From positions 1-35,207 of the forward strand of contig VGHJ01000029.1 in assembly GCA_016868295.1 (NCBI GenBank): DNA of 35,207 nt. The letters run 5' to 3'. The position numbers and the translations under genes were made by a program. The DNA is from Betaproteobacteria bacterium (GTDB lineage Bacteria; Pseudomonadota; Gammaproteobacteria; Burkholderiales; Rhodocyclaceae). Below the pieces are notes generated by a model. That model was not told the origin of the DNA and made no database searches. It saw only the letters and a program-made list of their open reading frames with translations. Of the stretch, positions 28,205-35,207 are shown piece by piece (within the stretch, counting starts at the first letter, position 1; each line of letters opens with the position of its first letter).

Positions 28205-29115
28205 CGCACCCGCTCGTCAGTGTGGCGATTCCCGCCTATAACCACGCAGCCTACATCGAGGCCTGCCTCAATTCGGTTTGCGCGCAGACCTATCCCGAGC
28301 TGGAACTGGTGCTGATCGATGACGGATCGCGGGATGATACTTTCGAGATCGCCAAACGCTTTCTCGCGGAGCATGCAGGGCGCTTCCGCCGCATCGTGCT
28401 GGAGCGCCAGGAAAACAAAGGCGTAAGCGCCACGTCCAACGCATGCATCGTGGCGTGTCAGGGAGAGTGGGTGCACCTGCTGGGCTCCGATGACGTGCTC
28501 TATCCGGAAAAAATCACGCGCATCCAGCAGGCCATCGAAGACTGGCATTGTCCCGATTTGGTGCTGGTGCACGCCGATGTCCACATCATCGACCCGGAGG
28601 GGCAGCGGCATGCCCGCCAATCGAAGAAAGCACGCCCCGCAGCAGGAGTCGACCGCAAGGCATGGTATTGGCTGTTCATGGGCCGGCACTATATTTTCAA
28701 TCCAACGCTGGCCCTGAGGCGGGATGCATTTTTTTCAGTTGGCGGTTTCGATCCAAATCTGGTGCTCGAGGATATGGATTTCTGGTTGCGTCTGTCTGTT
28801 GGTTACGCCTTTGGAAGGGTGCCGGAGGTTCTGGCCGGCTATCGCAAACATCCGGCCAACGCTTCTCGCAGGCGGGTCAGCATGCTGGCGGCGCAGTTCC
28901 AGACTTACGCCAAGTTCCTTTCCTCGCATGGAAGTTTGATACCGGAAAAGGATCTCCAGAGACATTTTAGAACCCAACTCAAGCGGTTCTGGCGCCGGAC
29001 TCGAAAGCGCAGGCCTTGGCTGCTGCCGCTTGTAATCGCGGCTTGGGCCAAGAGTTATCTCAAGACGCCGCTGTCCGAGGATTATAGGCAAATCGGTGCA
29101 TTACTGGGCCGGTGA
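28201..29115 (+). CDS. glycosyltransferase family 2
   Basis: 304 residues from GTG 28201, which overlaps the methyltransferase stop. GT-A fold: SVAIPAYNHAAYIEACLNS, the nucleotide-sugar site LVLIDDGSRDD (D40, D41), the DxD-like HLLGSDDVL (D97, D98) and the acceptor-side EDMDFWLRL. The C-terminal tail is basic (RFWRRTRKRRPW) and may bind the membrane surface. The donor and acceptor cannot be told. The frame is open 41 codons upstream, but homology starts at PLVSVAIPAYN. The third quarter of the gene is less GC-rich than the preceding genes. Confidence 0.88.
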   Translation: MTHPLVSVAIPAYNHAAYIEACLNSVCAQTYPELELVLIDDGSRDDTFEIAKRFLAEHAGRFRRIVLERQENKGVSATSNACIVACQGEWVHLLGSDDVLYPEKITRIQQAIEDWHCPDLVLVHADVHIIDPEGQRHARQSKKARPAAGVDRKAWYWLFMGRHYIFNPTLALRRDAFFSVGGFDPNLVLEDMDFWLRLSVGYAFGRVPEVLAGYRKHPANASRRRVSMLAAQFQTYAKFLSSHGSLIPEKDLQRHFRTQLKRFWRRTRKRRPWLLPLVIAAWAKSYLKTPLSEDYRQIGALLGR

Positions 29116-29164
29116 GGGGTCTAACATACTGTTTTTCCTGTATCATTCGTCTTTTCGCTAGGCC

Positions 29165-29914
29165 ATGCAGACGCTCCCTTTATTTTCCATCGTCATCCCC
29201 GTCTACAACGAGGCGGAGAACATCGAGCCGATGGTGCGCGAGATCCAGGCCGCCTTCGCCGGCCGGGCGGAAGCCTACGAGGTGATCTTCGTCGATGACG
29301 CCAGCACGGACGACAGCCTCGCCGTGCTGCAGCGACTGACTTCCGAGGCGGGCGGCGTCGTGCGCAGCCTGCGCCATCGCCGCAACTTCGGCCAGAGCGC
29401 CGCGGTGGGCACCGGCTTCCGCGCCGCGCGCGGCGAGTGGATCGGCACGCTGGACGGCGACGGCCAGAACGATCCGGCCGACCTGCCGCACATGCTCGAC
29501 GAAGCGCGCCGGCTCGGCGTCGACTGCGTCACCGGCGTGCGCGCCAAGCGCCAGGACAACTTCATCCGCAAGCTCTCCTCGCGCGTCGGCAACGGCTTCC
29601 GCAACTGGGCGACGGGCGACCGCGTCACCGACAGCGGCTGCGGCGTGCGCGTCGTGCGCGCCGCCTGCACGCGCGAGCTGCCGGTGTTCAACGGCCTGCA
29701 CCGCTTCATGCCCACGCTGTTGCGCAGCAAGGGCTTCACGGTCGCCGAGTCCGCGGTGAACCATCGTCCGCGCCTGCGCGGCGTGTCGAAATACGGCGTG
29801 CACAACCGTCTCTGGCGCGGCATCCGCGACTGCTTCGGCGTGCGCTGGTTTTCCGCGCGTGCGGTGCCGGCCGAGCGTGTGGAGGGCGGCGCGGAGCAAG
29901 GGCCGGGAAGATGA
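29165..29914 (+). CDS. polyprenyl-phosphate sugar synthase (GT2, DPM1/ArnC-like)
   Basis: 249 residues. Motifs FSIVIPVYNEAENIEP, VDDASTDDS (44-47), NFGQSAAVGTGFRAARGEW, and LDGDGQNDPADLP (DGDG 97-100) are those of dolichyl/undecaprenyl-phosphate glycosyltransferases, which move a sugar from a nucleotide onto the lipid carrier at the inner face of the inner membrane. GVSKYGVHNRLWRGIRDCFGVRW near the end is also typical. There are no C-terminal membrane helices, unlike ArnC or GtrB, so it is the short peripheral form. The ATG follows a 49-base gap; the stop overlaps the next ATG (ATGA). With the following membrane proteins it forms a coupled unit. Confidence 0.85.
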   Translation: MQTLPLFSIVIPVYNEAENIEPMVREIQAAFAGRAEAYEVIFVDDASTDDSLAVLQRLTSEAGGVVRSLRHRRNFGQSAAVGTGFRAARGEWIGTLDGDGQNDPADLPHMLDEARRLGVDCVTGVRAKRQDNFIRKLSSRVGNGFRNWATGDRVTDSGCGVRVVRAACTRELPVFNGLHRFMPTLLRSKGFTVAESAVNHRPRLRGVSKYGVHNRLWRGIRDCFGVRWFSARAVPAERVEGGAEQGPGR

Positions 29915-30657
29915 GCCTGCAGGAGCGGGACGTCGGCAACGGCACCCATCCCATCCCGGAGGGGGCCGAGGACGAGATCGAACTGGAGTCGGTGGCGCCG
30001 GGCTTCAACAAGGAACTGCGCCGCCTTCTGATTCTCCTCACCGCTGCCGTCGCCGCTTTCGTTTTGCTCTATTTCACGCCCGTCGGTGCCATCGTCCGCG
30101 ACATCCACCAGTTGCGCGCCTTCCTCGCCGGCGAGGACTGGTGGGCCGAGACCGTCTATGTCCTGCTCGTCGTCGGGCTGGTCGCCATCGGTGCGCCGCG
30201 GCTGATTTTCTACGTCCTCGGCGGACTGGCCTTCGGCTTCTGGCAGGGCCTCCTGTTGGCGCAGGTCGGCGCCGCCATCGGCTCCTGGCTCACCTTCTGG
30301 GCGGTGCGCCATGGCGGGCGCGCCTGGGTCGAGCGCCATCTGGGCAGCCACCGCCTCTTCGGCCGCGCCTTCCGCGTGCGCTCCTCGGTGAAGGCGGTGG
30401 TGCTGATCCGCCAGCTGCCGCTCACCAGCGTCATGATCAACAGCGGGCTGGCGCTCTCCCAGGTCAGCGCCCGCGCCTTCCTCCTCGGCACCTTCATCGG
30501 CTATCTGCCGCAGGGCGTCATTGCCGCGCTGATCGGCAGCGGCGTCGTGGATGAAAAGGCAATGGAGGGGCTGGGCAAGCTGGCGGCGGCCGGCATCGTG
30601 CTGCTGCTCGGTGCCTTCATGCTGTGGCGCTGGCGCGGCAAGCGGACGGGCGGATGA
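29911..30657 (+). CDS. VTT-domain (TVP38/TMEM64, DedA-superfamily) membrane protein
   Basis: 248 residues. An acidic N-terminal tail of about 35 residues is followed by several membrane helices (about 38-56, 82-112, 114-133 and in the C-terminal third, ending near 243). The VTT signature is seen: APRLIFYVLGGLAFGFW, GAAIGSWLTFWAVRHGG, then IRQLPLTSVMINSGLA and GTFIGYLPQGVIAALIG. DedA/VTT proteins include lipid scramblases and the undecaprenyl-phosphate flippase UptA. Coupled by ATGA overlaps to a lipid-linked sugar synthase upstream and a GT-C enzyme downstream, it may move the carrier or the carrier-sugar across the membrane; this is inference. Confidence 0.85.
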   Translation: MSLQERDVGNGTHPIPEGAEDEIELESVAPGFNKELRRLLILLTAAVAAFVLLYFTPVGAIVRDIHQLRAFLAGEDWWAETVYVLLVVGLVAIGAPRLIFYVLGGLAFGFWQGLLLAQVGAAIGSWLTFWAVRHGGRAWVERHLGSHRLFGRAFRVRSSVKAVVLIRQLPLTSVMINSGLALSQVSARAFLLGTFIGYLPQGVIAALIGSGVVDEKAMEGLGKLAAAGIVLLLGAFMLWRWRGKRTGG

Positions 30658-32150
30658 GCCGGTCCGACCGGCAAGGCCGCCTGATCTGGGCCGCGCTGGT
30701 CGGCCTGCTGGTGCTGGCCTTCTACGCCATTCGCCTGACCGGCCCCTCGAACCTCGAGGCCGACGCGCAGGACCGCAACGTCGGCTACGTCATGGACGTC
30801 GTCTGGCAGGGCCACTGGCTGGTGCAGCAGGACATCCGCGGCCGCATCATGTCGAAGCCGCCGCTGCACACCTGGGTGGCTTCCGTCTTCGCCGAAATCG
30901 GCGGCATCAACCGCCTGACGCTGACCCTGCCGTCCATGCTGGCGGTGCTGGCCATGGCGCTGCTCGTGCTGCGCGTCGGGCGCGAACGCTACGGCCCGCT
31001 GGCGGGCGGGCTCGCCGCCCTCGCCGTGGTGCTGGCGCCGATGATGTCGAAACACATCGCGCTCGTGCGCACGGACGCGCTGTTCGCGCTGGCCGTCGCC
31101 CTCGGCGCCTTCACCGCCCATCGCGCCTGGGAACGCGGCGGCGGCTGGACATGGTTCTGGTTTTGGGCGGCCCTGGCCACCCTGATCAAGGGGCCGCTCG
31201 GCCTGGCGCTCGCCGCGATGGGCATGCTGGCCTGGTTCTGGGAACGGCGCAGCGATGCGGCCACACCGCTGCCCGGCGGTTCGCACTGGGCGGGCATCGG
31301 CGTCTTCCTGCTGCTGGTCCTGGGCTGGCTCGTGCCGGCCATCCTCTCGGCCGGGCAACCGCTCATCGACAAACTCTTTTTCCAGGAGCTGGTGGGCCAG
31401 GCCACCGGCATGGGCAAGGGCGGCTACCCGGGGCAGAACCTGCCCAGGCCGACACTGTATTTCCTCCTGCGCTTCCTGCCCTTCAGCCTGTTCGCGCTCT
31501 ACGCCCTGTGGCGCATCGTCCGCCATCCCGAGACCGATGCGGCCGCGCGGCGCTTCGAGCGCTTCCTCTTCTGCTGGATCGTCGGCGGCATCGTCCTCTT
31601 CTCGCTCGCCTCGCACCACCGCGGCGACTTGCTGCTGCCGCTGTGGCCGGCGGCGGCGCTGCTCGCCGGCCGCGAGATGGCGCGCCTCGCCGGCCGCGTC
31701 GGCCTGCGCCGGATCGGCGCCGTGCTGGCGGGACTGACTTTTTTCTTTCTCGGCGGTGCCTGGTGGTCGTACCATTCGAAGGCCATGCAGAAGAACGAGG
31801 AGGTGCGCTATACCCTGGCGGCGGAAGGTGCCGCGCGCGCGCTGGCGGCGAGCGGACTCGACGTGAAGCGCATATATCATCTCGACACGCCGGTGACGGT
31901 GCAACTGCGGTTGGGGACGTTCAGCGTGTGGCTGAACGAGGAGGAGGCTCTGCGGCTTGTCGGCGGAACCGAACCCGCCTACCTGGCGGTGGAGTCGCCG
32001 GAGGATTTTCCGCGCCTGTTCGGTCCCGGCGGCCCGGCGCTGCGGGAAGTCTTCCGCTGGCCCCATGGGGCCGGAGGCAAGGCGGCGCTGCGGGTGTTCG
32101 TGTCAGCCGGACAGGCTGACGGAACCGGATCGGACGGGAGGGGGCAATGA
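30654..32150 (+). CDS. GT-C membrane glycosyltransferase (ArnT/PMT-like, family 39)
   Basis: 498 residues with about eleven hydrophobic helices. The first periplasmic loop has the acidic SNLEADAQDRNVGYV followed by IMSKPPLHTWVAS (SKPPLHTW at 67-74), typical of ArnT-like enzymes that take a sugar from polyprenyl phosphate and put it on lipid A or another acceptor. The C-terminal part after about 375 is a soluble periplasmic domain (VKRIYHLDTPVTVQLRLGTFSVWLNEEEALRLV). The ATG at 30654 overlaps the preceding stop; the frame is open ten codons further up. The acceptor is unknown. Confidence 0.85.
   Translation: MSRSDRQGRLIWAALVGLLVLAFYAIRLTGPSNLEADAQDRNVGYVMDVVWQGHWLVQQDIRGRIMSKPPLHTWVASVFAEIGGINRLTLTLPSMLAVLAMALLVLRVGRERYGPLAGGLAALAVVLAPMMSKHIALVRTDALFALAVALGAFTAHRAWERGGGWTWFWFWAALATLIKGPLGLALAAMGMLAWFWERRSDAATPLPGGSHWAGIGVFLLLVLGWLVPAILSAGQPLIDKLFFQELVGQATGMGKGGYPGQNLPRPTLYFLLRFLPFSLFALYALWRIVRHPETDAAARRFERFLFCWIVGGIVLFSLASHHRGDLLLPLWPAAALLAGREMARLAGRVGLRRIGAVLAGLTFFFLGGAWWSYHSKAMQKNEEVRYTLAAEGAARALAASGLDVKRIYHLDTPVTVQLRLGTFSVWLNEEEALRLVGGTEPAYLAVESPEDFPRLFGPGGPALREVFRWPHGAGGKAALRVFVSAGQADGTGSDGRGQ
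31734..31742 (+). other. CTGACTTTT motif, copy 6
   Basis: Inside the ArnT-like gene as GGACTGACTTTTTTC, reading Gly-Leu-Thr-Phe-Phe in a membrane helix. Confidence 0.5.
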
Positions 32151-33607
32151 CAGCGAGGCTGACGGCGTGGGTGCAGGCGGTAGGCGCGGTGCGCACGGCT
32201 TTCTTCGTCAGCCTGCTGTTGTCCTGGGTTGCTCTCCAAGGTGCGCTGCTCAATCGCGACGGCATCCTATATGTCGACGTGGCGCGCGCCATGCTCGAAG
32301 AGGGGTTCCTGCTGCGGCATTCGGGTATCGACTGGCAGTTTCTCTCCCTGCTGATGGCCGGCCTGTCCGCCCTGACGGGGCTGGCGCCGGAGGCGGCCGG
32401 GCATTTCCTCAATGCCGTATTCCTGGCGGGCGCCTGCAGCCTTCTGGTGGCCATCACGCGGCAGCGGATGCCGGAAGCTGCATGGGCCGCCTGCCTGGTC
32501 GTACTGGCGATGCCGGCCTACAACGGCTACCGGGACATGCTGCTGCGCGAATACGGCTTCTGGTTTTTCTGCACGCTGGCCTTCTGGCTGGCGATGCGCT
32601 GGGAAGCATCCGGCCGCCAGCGCGACGCTTTGGCCTGCCAATTGGCGCTCGGCATCGCCGCACTGTTCCGCCTCGAGGCGGTGGTCCTCTACCCCGCGCT
32701 GATGCTCTGGCAGGTGTTTGCCGCACCGGCCGGGCAGCGTCTGCGGCGTGCGCTATCGATGGGCTGGTTGCCGCTCGCCGCAGCCGCGCTGGGGGCCATT
32801 CTCGTCGGCTCCGGCTTCATTGCCCTGCCCGGTCGGGTGAATTATTACCTCGAGGCCGCCAACCCGCTGCGCACCCTGCAAATCCTCAACGAAGCCGGCA
32901 GCAGGATGTCGGAGTTGGTTTTCAAGTACAAGTATTCACGGGAGGAGGCCGGCTACATCCTGTTCTTCGGCCTGCTGTCGGTGATCCCCGTAAAGTTTCT
33001 CACGCTGAGCGGGGTATTCGTCGCGCCGCTCGCCTATGGCTTCATGGTGCAGCCGGCACGCGCAGCGCTGGCACGCTGGCAGCCTCTGCCGTGGATTTTC
33101 CTGGCTTATCTGTTAGTGCTGGCCGCCTTTGTTACACACCAATTCTTTCTTGTCGGCCGTTATGTGAGCTTTCTCAACATGCTCGCGGTACCCGTGGTTG
33201 CCGTTGGTCTGGCACAGCTTATGAAGCGGTTTCCCGGCTGGCGCTGGCTGATCCTGGCGTTGGCCGTGATCACGCTGCTTGCAAACGTCGTATCCGTTTC
33301 GCCACGCAAGACGCATATTGTCGAGGCTGGACGCTGGCTTGGGGCAAATGTGTCGGAACGCCAGCAGGTTTGCCTGGTGAATTCCCGCATCGCATATTAT
33401 GCAAATTGGCCTACCAGTGGGATTGTGTTTGAAGATGCCCAACTCGACAGGTTGATCGCCGATCGGCGGTGCATCTGGACCGCAATTGAAACCAGAAAGA
33501 AAGAGAATCTTGCTGTCTGGCTGCAAGAACGGCGTCTGCAGGAAGTGCGGCGCTTCGTGAACGCTGCGGGTGAAGCCGTCGTCATCGCACGCAGGGAAGG
33601 AATGTAG
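32147..33607 (+). CDS. second GT-C-like membrane protein
   Basis: 486 residues, about ten to twelve membrane helices and a periplasmic C-terminus. The first loop has NRDGILYVDVARAMLEEG (about 36-53), an acidic motif in the place where GT-C transferases carry their catalytic Asp/Glu. Later loops include RDMLLREYGFWFF and FRLEAVVLYP. I recognise the fold (GT-39/83-like), not a specific family. The ATG overlaps the previous stop. Its last quarter (33100-33600) has clearly lower GC and more AT-ending codons than the block before it. Confidence 0.75.
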   Translation: MTARLTAWVQAVGAVRTAFFVSLLLSWVALQGALLNRDGILYVDVARAMLEEGFLLRHSGIDWQFLSLLMAGLSALTGLAPEAAGHFLNAVFLAGACSLLVAITRQRMPEAAWAACLVVLAMPAYNGYRDMLLREYGFWFFCTLAFWLAMRWEASGRQRDALACQLALGIAALFRLEAVVLYPALMLWQVFAAPAGQRLRRALSMGWLPLAAAALGAILVGSGFIALPGRVNYYLEAANPLRTLQILNEAGSRMSELVFKYKYSREEAGYILFFGLLSVIPVKFLTLSGVFVAPLAYGFMVQPARAALARWQPLPWIFLAYLLVLAAFVTHQFFLVGRYVSFLNMLAVPVVAVGLAQLMKRFPGWRWLILALAVITLLANVVSVSPRKTHIVEAGRWLGANVSERQQVCLVNSRIAYYANWPTSGIVFEDAQLDRLIADRRCIWTAIETRKKENLAVWLQERRLQEVRRFVNAAGEAVVIARREGM

Positions 33608-33627
33608 GCCGCTTCGCCCCGCAATCG

Positions 33628-34569
33628 ATGATGCCCGATACCGCCCCGCCCCCGGTTTTTCTCAGCATCGTCATTCCGACCCATGATTACGGCCATTTGC
33701 TGGGCAGGGCACTGGACTCCGTGCTCACCCAGTTGTCGGCAGATTGCGAATTGGTGGTGATCGATGATGGCTCTACCGACGGTACGTCGCAGTTGCTGGA
33801 GGAACGCCAGGCAGTGAATCCAGAGAGGTTTCGTTGGGTACGCCAGGCCAATGCGGGTGCGGCGGCGGCGCGCAATGCCGGAATTCGCCTGAGCCGAGGC
33901 GCCTACCTGCTGTTTCTCGATGCCGACGACGAACTGCTGCCTGGCGCACTCGATGCCGTGCGCGATGCGGTTCGCACCCATCCCCAGGCAAGCGTCATCG
34001 TCGGGGGACGCATCACCCGTCGGGACGACGGCCGCGAAAAATATCACCCCCCCCCGTTCATGCTGCCTTCCGATCCCTATACGAGACTCGGCGACTATCT
34101 CCTGCGCAAGAATGTCGGCATGAGCCACGGTTCAACCGTCGCAAGGCGGGATTTGATTCTGCAGCATCCCTATCCGGAGAGATTGCGAGGGAGAGAGGAC
34201 ATCCCTGTTTTTGCTCACCTTTTTGTCAATGGGGAATTCGTCTTCACCGACCACCCGATGGTGCGCATTCACAAGCATCAAGACAGCCTTCGTCATGTAA
34301 CGCACGTGTCTGATGCCCAAACGGTCGCGCTCGTAGACGAAATTTTTTCTGGTATGCCGGCCAGCTGCCAGTCGTTGCGCAACGCTTATGCCGCGCGCAG
34401 ATATCTGTCTCTCGTCAGGATCGCTTTGCGCGCGGGGGATGCTGCTGCAGCGTGGCAGTATTGGTGCCGGGCTGCGACGCTGGATGTCAAGCAGGTGTTG
34501 CGACCGGCCCAAATCCGAAAAACATTGAAGGCCGGCTTTGCCGCATTGTCGGCAAGAAAGCAGACTTGA
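33628..34569 (+). CDS. glycosyltransferase family 2
   Basis: 313 residues: LSIVIPTHDYGHLLGRALDSV, nucleotide-sugar site VVIDDGSTDGT (DDGS 46-49), ANAGAAAARNAGIRLSRGAYLLFLDADDE (DADD 98-101), and GREDIPVFAHLF as acceptor-side motif. Membership in GT2 is clear; donor and acceptor are not. Two adjacent ATG codons (33628, 33631) could both start it. Codon use is more AT-rich than in the upstream housekeeping genes, which suggests that the distal end of the glycan block is more variable or acquired. Confidence 0.87.
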   Translation: MMPDTAPPPVFLSIVIPTHDYGHLLGRALDSVLTQLSADCELVVIDDGSTDGTSQLLEERQAVNPERFRWVRQANAGAAAARNAGIRLSRGAYLLFLDADDELLPGALDAVRDAVRTHPQASVIVGGRITRRDDGREKYHPPPFMLPSDPYTRLGDYLLRKNVGMSHGSTVARRDLILQHPYPERLRGREDIPVFAHLFVNGEFVFTDHPMVRIHKHQDSLRHVTHVSDAQTVALVDEIFSGMPASCQSLRNAYAARRYLSLVRIALRAGDAAAAWQYWCRAATLDVKQVLRPAQIRKTLKAGFAALSARKQT

Positions 34570-34620
34570 GACTGATTGCGCAGGATGGTCGGCGGTTGCT
34601 GATGTCGGAGCAGGCGCCGC

Positions 34621-35097
34621 TTACTCACGGCGCAGCCAGATGCTGCCGCCGGGATTCTTCAGACAAAGAGGCATCCTCTCCTTGAAGAATGCCTCGTGGA
34701 AATGCTGCATGAAGGTGTTCATGAGGACAACGCGGAATGATGTATTGAACTGAAGGAAGGTTCGCAGCATGTATGCCTCGTTCCATGCCCTTCCCTTGAA
34801 TATCCACGCCTTCGGGTATTCGAATGGGTAAAAGATGTCGTGGAAATGAATGTAGACACCCTTGTTCAATCTCGGCAGGATGTCGAAAAATACCCTGTTC
34901 ACGTCGCTCCCCACCTTGCCGACATGGGTTGAATCGATAAAAAGTATGTCATTTGCCTCGAGCGCGGCGAACTCGTCCAATGGGACATCCTGAAGGCGAG
35001 AGGGAATGATCCTGCATCTGGCCTGATCCTCGCTTTTCAGCATTGACATCAGGAGCTTCGGGTAGGGCTCGATAAAGGTGTGAATCGCCCCGGCTTT
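34621..35097 (-). pseudogene. class I methyltransferase, C-terminal remnant cut by an IS
   Basis: On the minus strand about 158 codons of methyltransferase-like sequence end at TAA 34621. Seen: FIEPYPKLLMSML, the acidic ANDILFIDSTHVGKVGSDVNRVFFDILPRL, IHFHDIFYPFEYPKAWIFKG and a C-terminal GGSIWLRRE; this is the second half of a SAM-dependent methyltransferase of the Methyltransf_24 kind found in glycan clusters. The first half with the glycine-rich SAM motif is missing. The frame continues a few codons into the IS end, where a GTG could serve as start, but the product would lack the SAM site. Convergent with the preceding glycosyltransferase. Confidence 0.8.
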
Positions 35098-35101
35098 GGT
35101 A

Positions 35102-35143
35102 GACACCTCGAAGCCTTAAACTTGAGGCTATCAAGGAGGTGTC
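35102..35143 (+). promoter_or_regulatory. stem-loop at the IS end that covers the transposase ribosome site
   Basis: GACACCT (35102-35108) pairs with AGGTGTC (35137-35143), and inside it AGCCT (35112-35116) pairs with AGGCT (35125-35129). The outer right arm overlaps the AAGGAGGT Shine-Dalgarno of the transposase start. Confidence 0.6.
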
Positions 35144-35207
35144 ATGAGCGGCAATCGTTATCCGGAAGAATTCAAGATCGAGGCGGTCAAACAGGTTACG
35201 GAGCGGG
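35144..35207 (+). CDS. IS3-family transposase OrfA, N-terminal 21 residues
   Basis: The partial product MSGNRYPEEFKIEAVKQVTER is the start of the helix-turn-helix transposase (Transposase_8, IS3 OrfA). The family normally makes OrfAB by frameshifting; that region is outside the window. The perfect Shine-Dalgarno AAGGAGGT ends three bases before the ATG. Confidence 0.88.
   Translation, partial: MSGNRYPEEFKIEAVKQVTER

Larger units (their letters stand above)
35097..35207 (+). mobile_element. left end of an IS3-family insertion sequence (runs off the right edge)
   Basis: The likely left tip is TGGTAGACACC at 35097, judged from the point where methyltransferase similarity stops and from the TG start usual for IS3 ends. 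The tip is followed after 36 bases by a transposase gene with a perfect Shine-Dalgarno AAGGAGGT. The element's right end and target duplication are not in the window. Confidence 0.75.

Noticed and set aside
29116-29164. AT-rich gap before the polyprenyl-phosphate sugar synthase considered as a promoter
   Set aside because: A TATCAT is present, but no -35 at an acceptable distance, so I did not list it.

Overview
The window is high-GC chromosomal DNA (about two-thirds GC by eye) from a betaproteobacterium, most likely of the Rhodocyclales type. The evidence is the gene order gyrA-serC-pheA-hisC-tyrA-aroA-cmk-rpsA-ihfB-lapA-lapB, the ompA/ubiG/gph group beside it, and a tmRNA with the tag ANDERFALAA. 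No species can be fixed from the sequence alone.

Layout. Positions 1-439 (minus) hold the N-terminal part of a secreted HAF-repeat protein that runs off the left edge. Next come ssrA (tmRNA, minus) and the minus-strand genes gph, ubiG, ompA and an amidohydrolase (TRZ/ATZ, mtaD-like). From 4964 everything runs on the plus strand. First is a tightly packed, mostly overlapping run for DNA topology, serine and aromatic amino acids and histidine transamination: gyrA, serC, serA, pheA, hisC, tyrA and a fused aroA-cmk. Then come rpsA and ihfB, closed by a strong terminator. After that lies an envelope block: lapA, lapB, ugd, rfaE1/hldA, hldD, cysM, a YdbH-like AsmA-type protein, a YnbE-like 40-residue lipoprotein and a PolB-like 3'-5' exonuclease. 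From 25822 to 34569 there is a surface-glycan block: a carbamoyltransferase, a methyltransferase, three family-2 glycosyltransferases, a VTT-domain membrane protein and two GT-C type membrane glycosyltransferases. The right edge is a methyltransferase remnant (minus) cut by the left end of an IS3-family element.

How the genes work together. LapA/LapB (control of LPS synthesis), Ugd (UDP-glucuronate), RfaE1 and HldD (ADP-heptose) supply and regulate LPS building. The YdbH/YnbE-like pair suggests lipid traffic between the membranes. The four-gene unit at 29165-33607 looks like a polyprenyl-phosphate sugar synthase, a possible lipid scramblase and two periplasmic transferases that use the lipid-linked sugar.

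Most unusual signals. (1) A dispersed element of about 105-110 bp occurs twice (18486-18595 and 24460-24564). It has three hairpins, and the arms of the last two differ between the copies yet stay self-complementary around a conserved 15-base loop. One copy ends two bases before the ugd start codon; the other is read in frame inside the ydbH-like gene. (2) The AT-rich 9-mer CTGACTTTT occurs six times, three of them extended to GGACTGACTTTT, far more than base composition predicts. (3) aroA and cmk are one reading frame. (4) A VTT protein sits inside a lipid-linked sugar operon.
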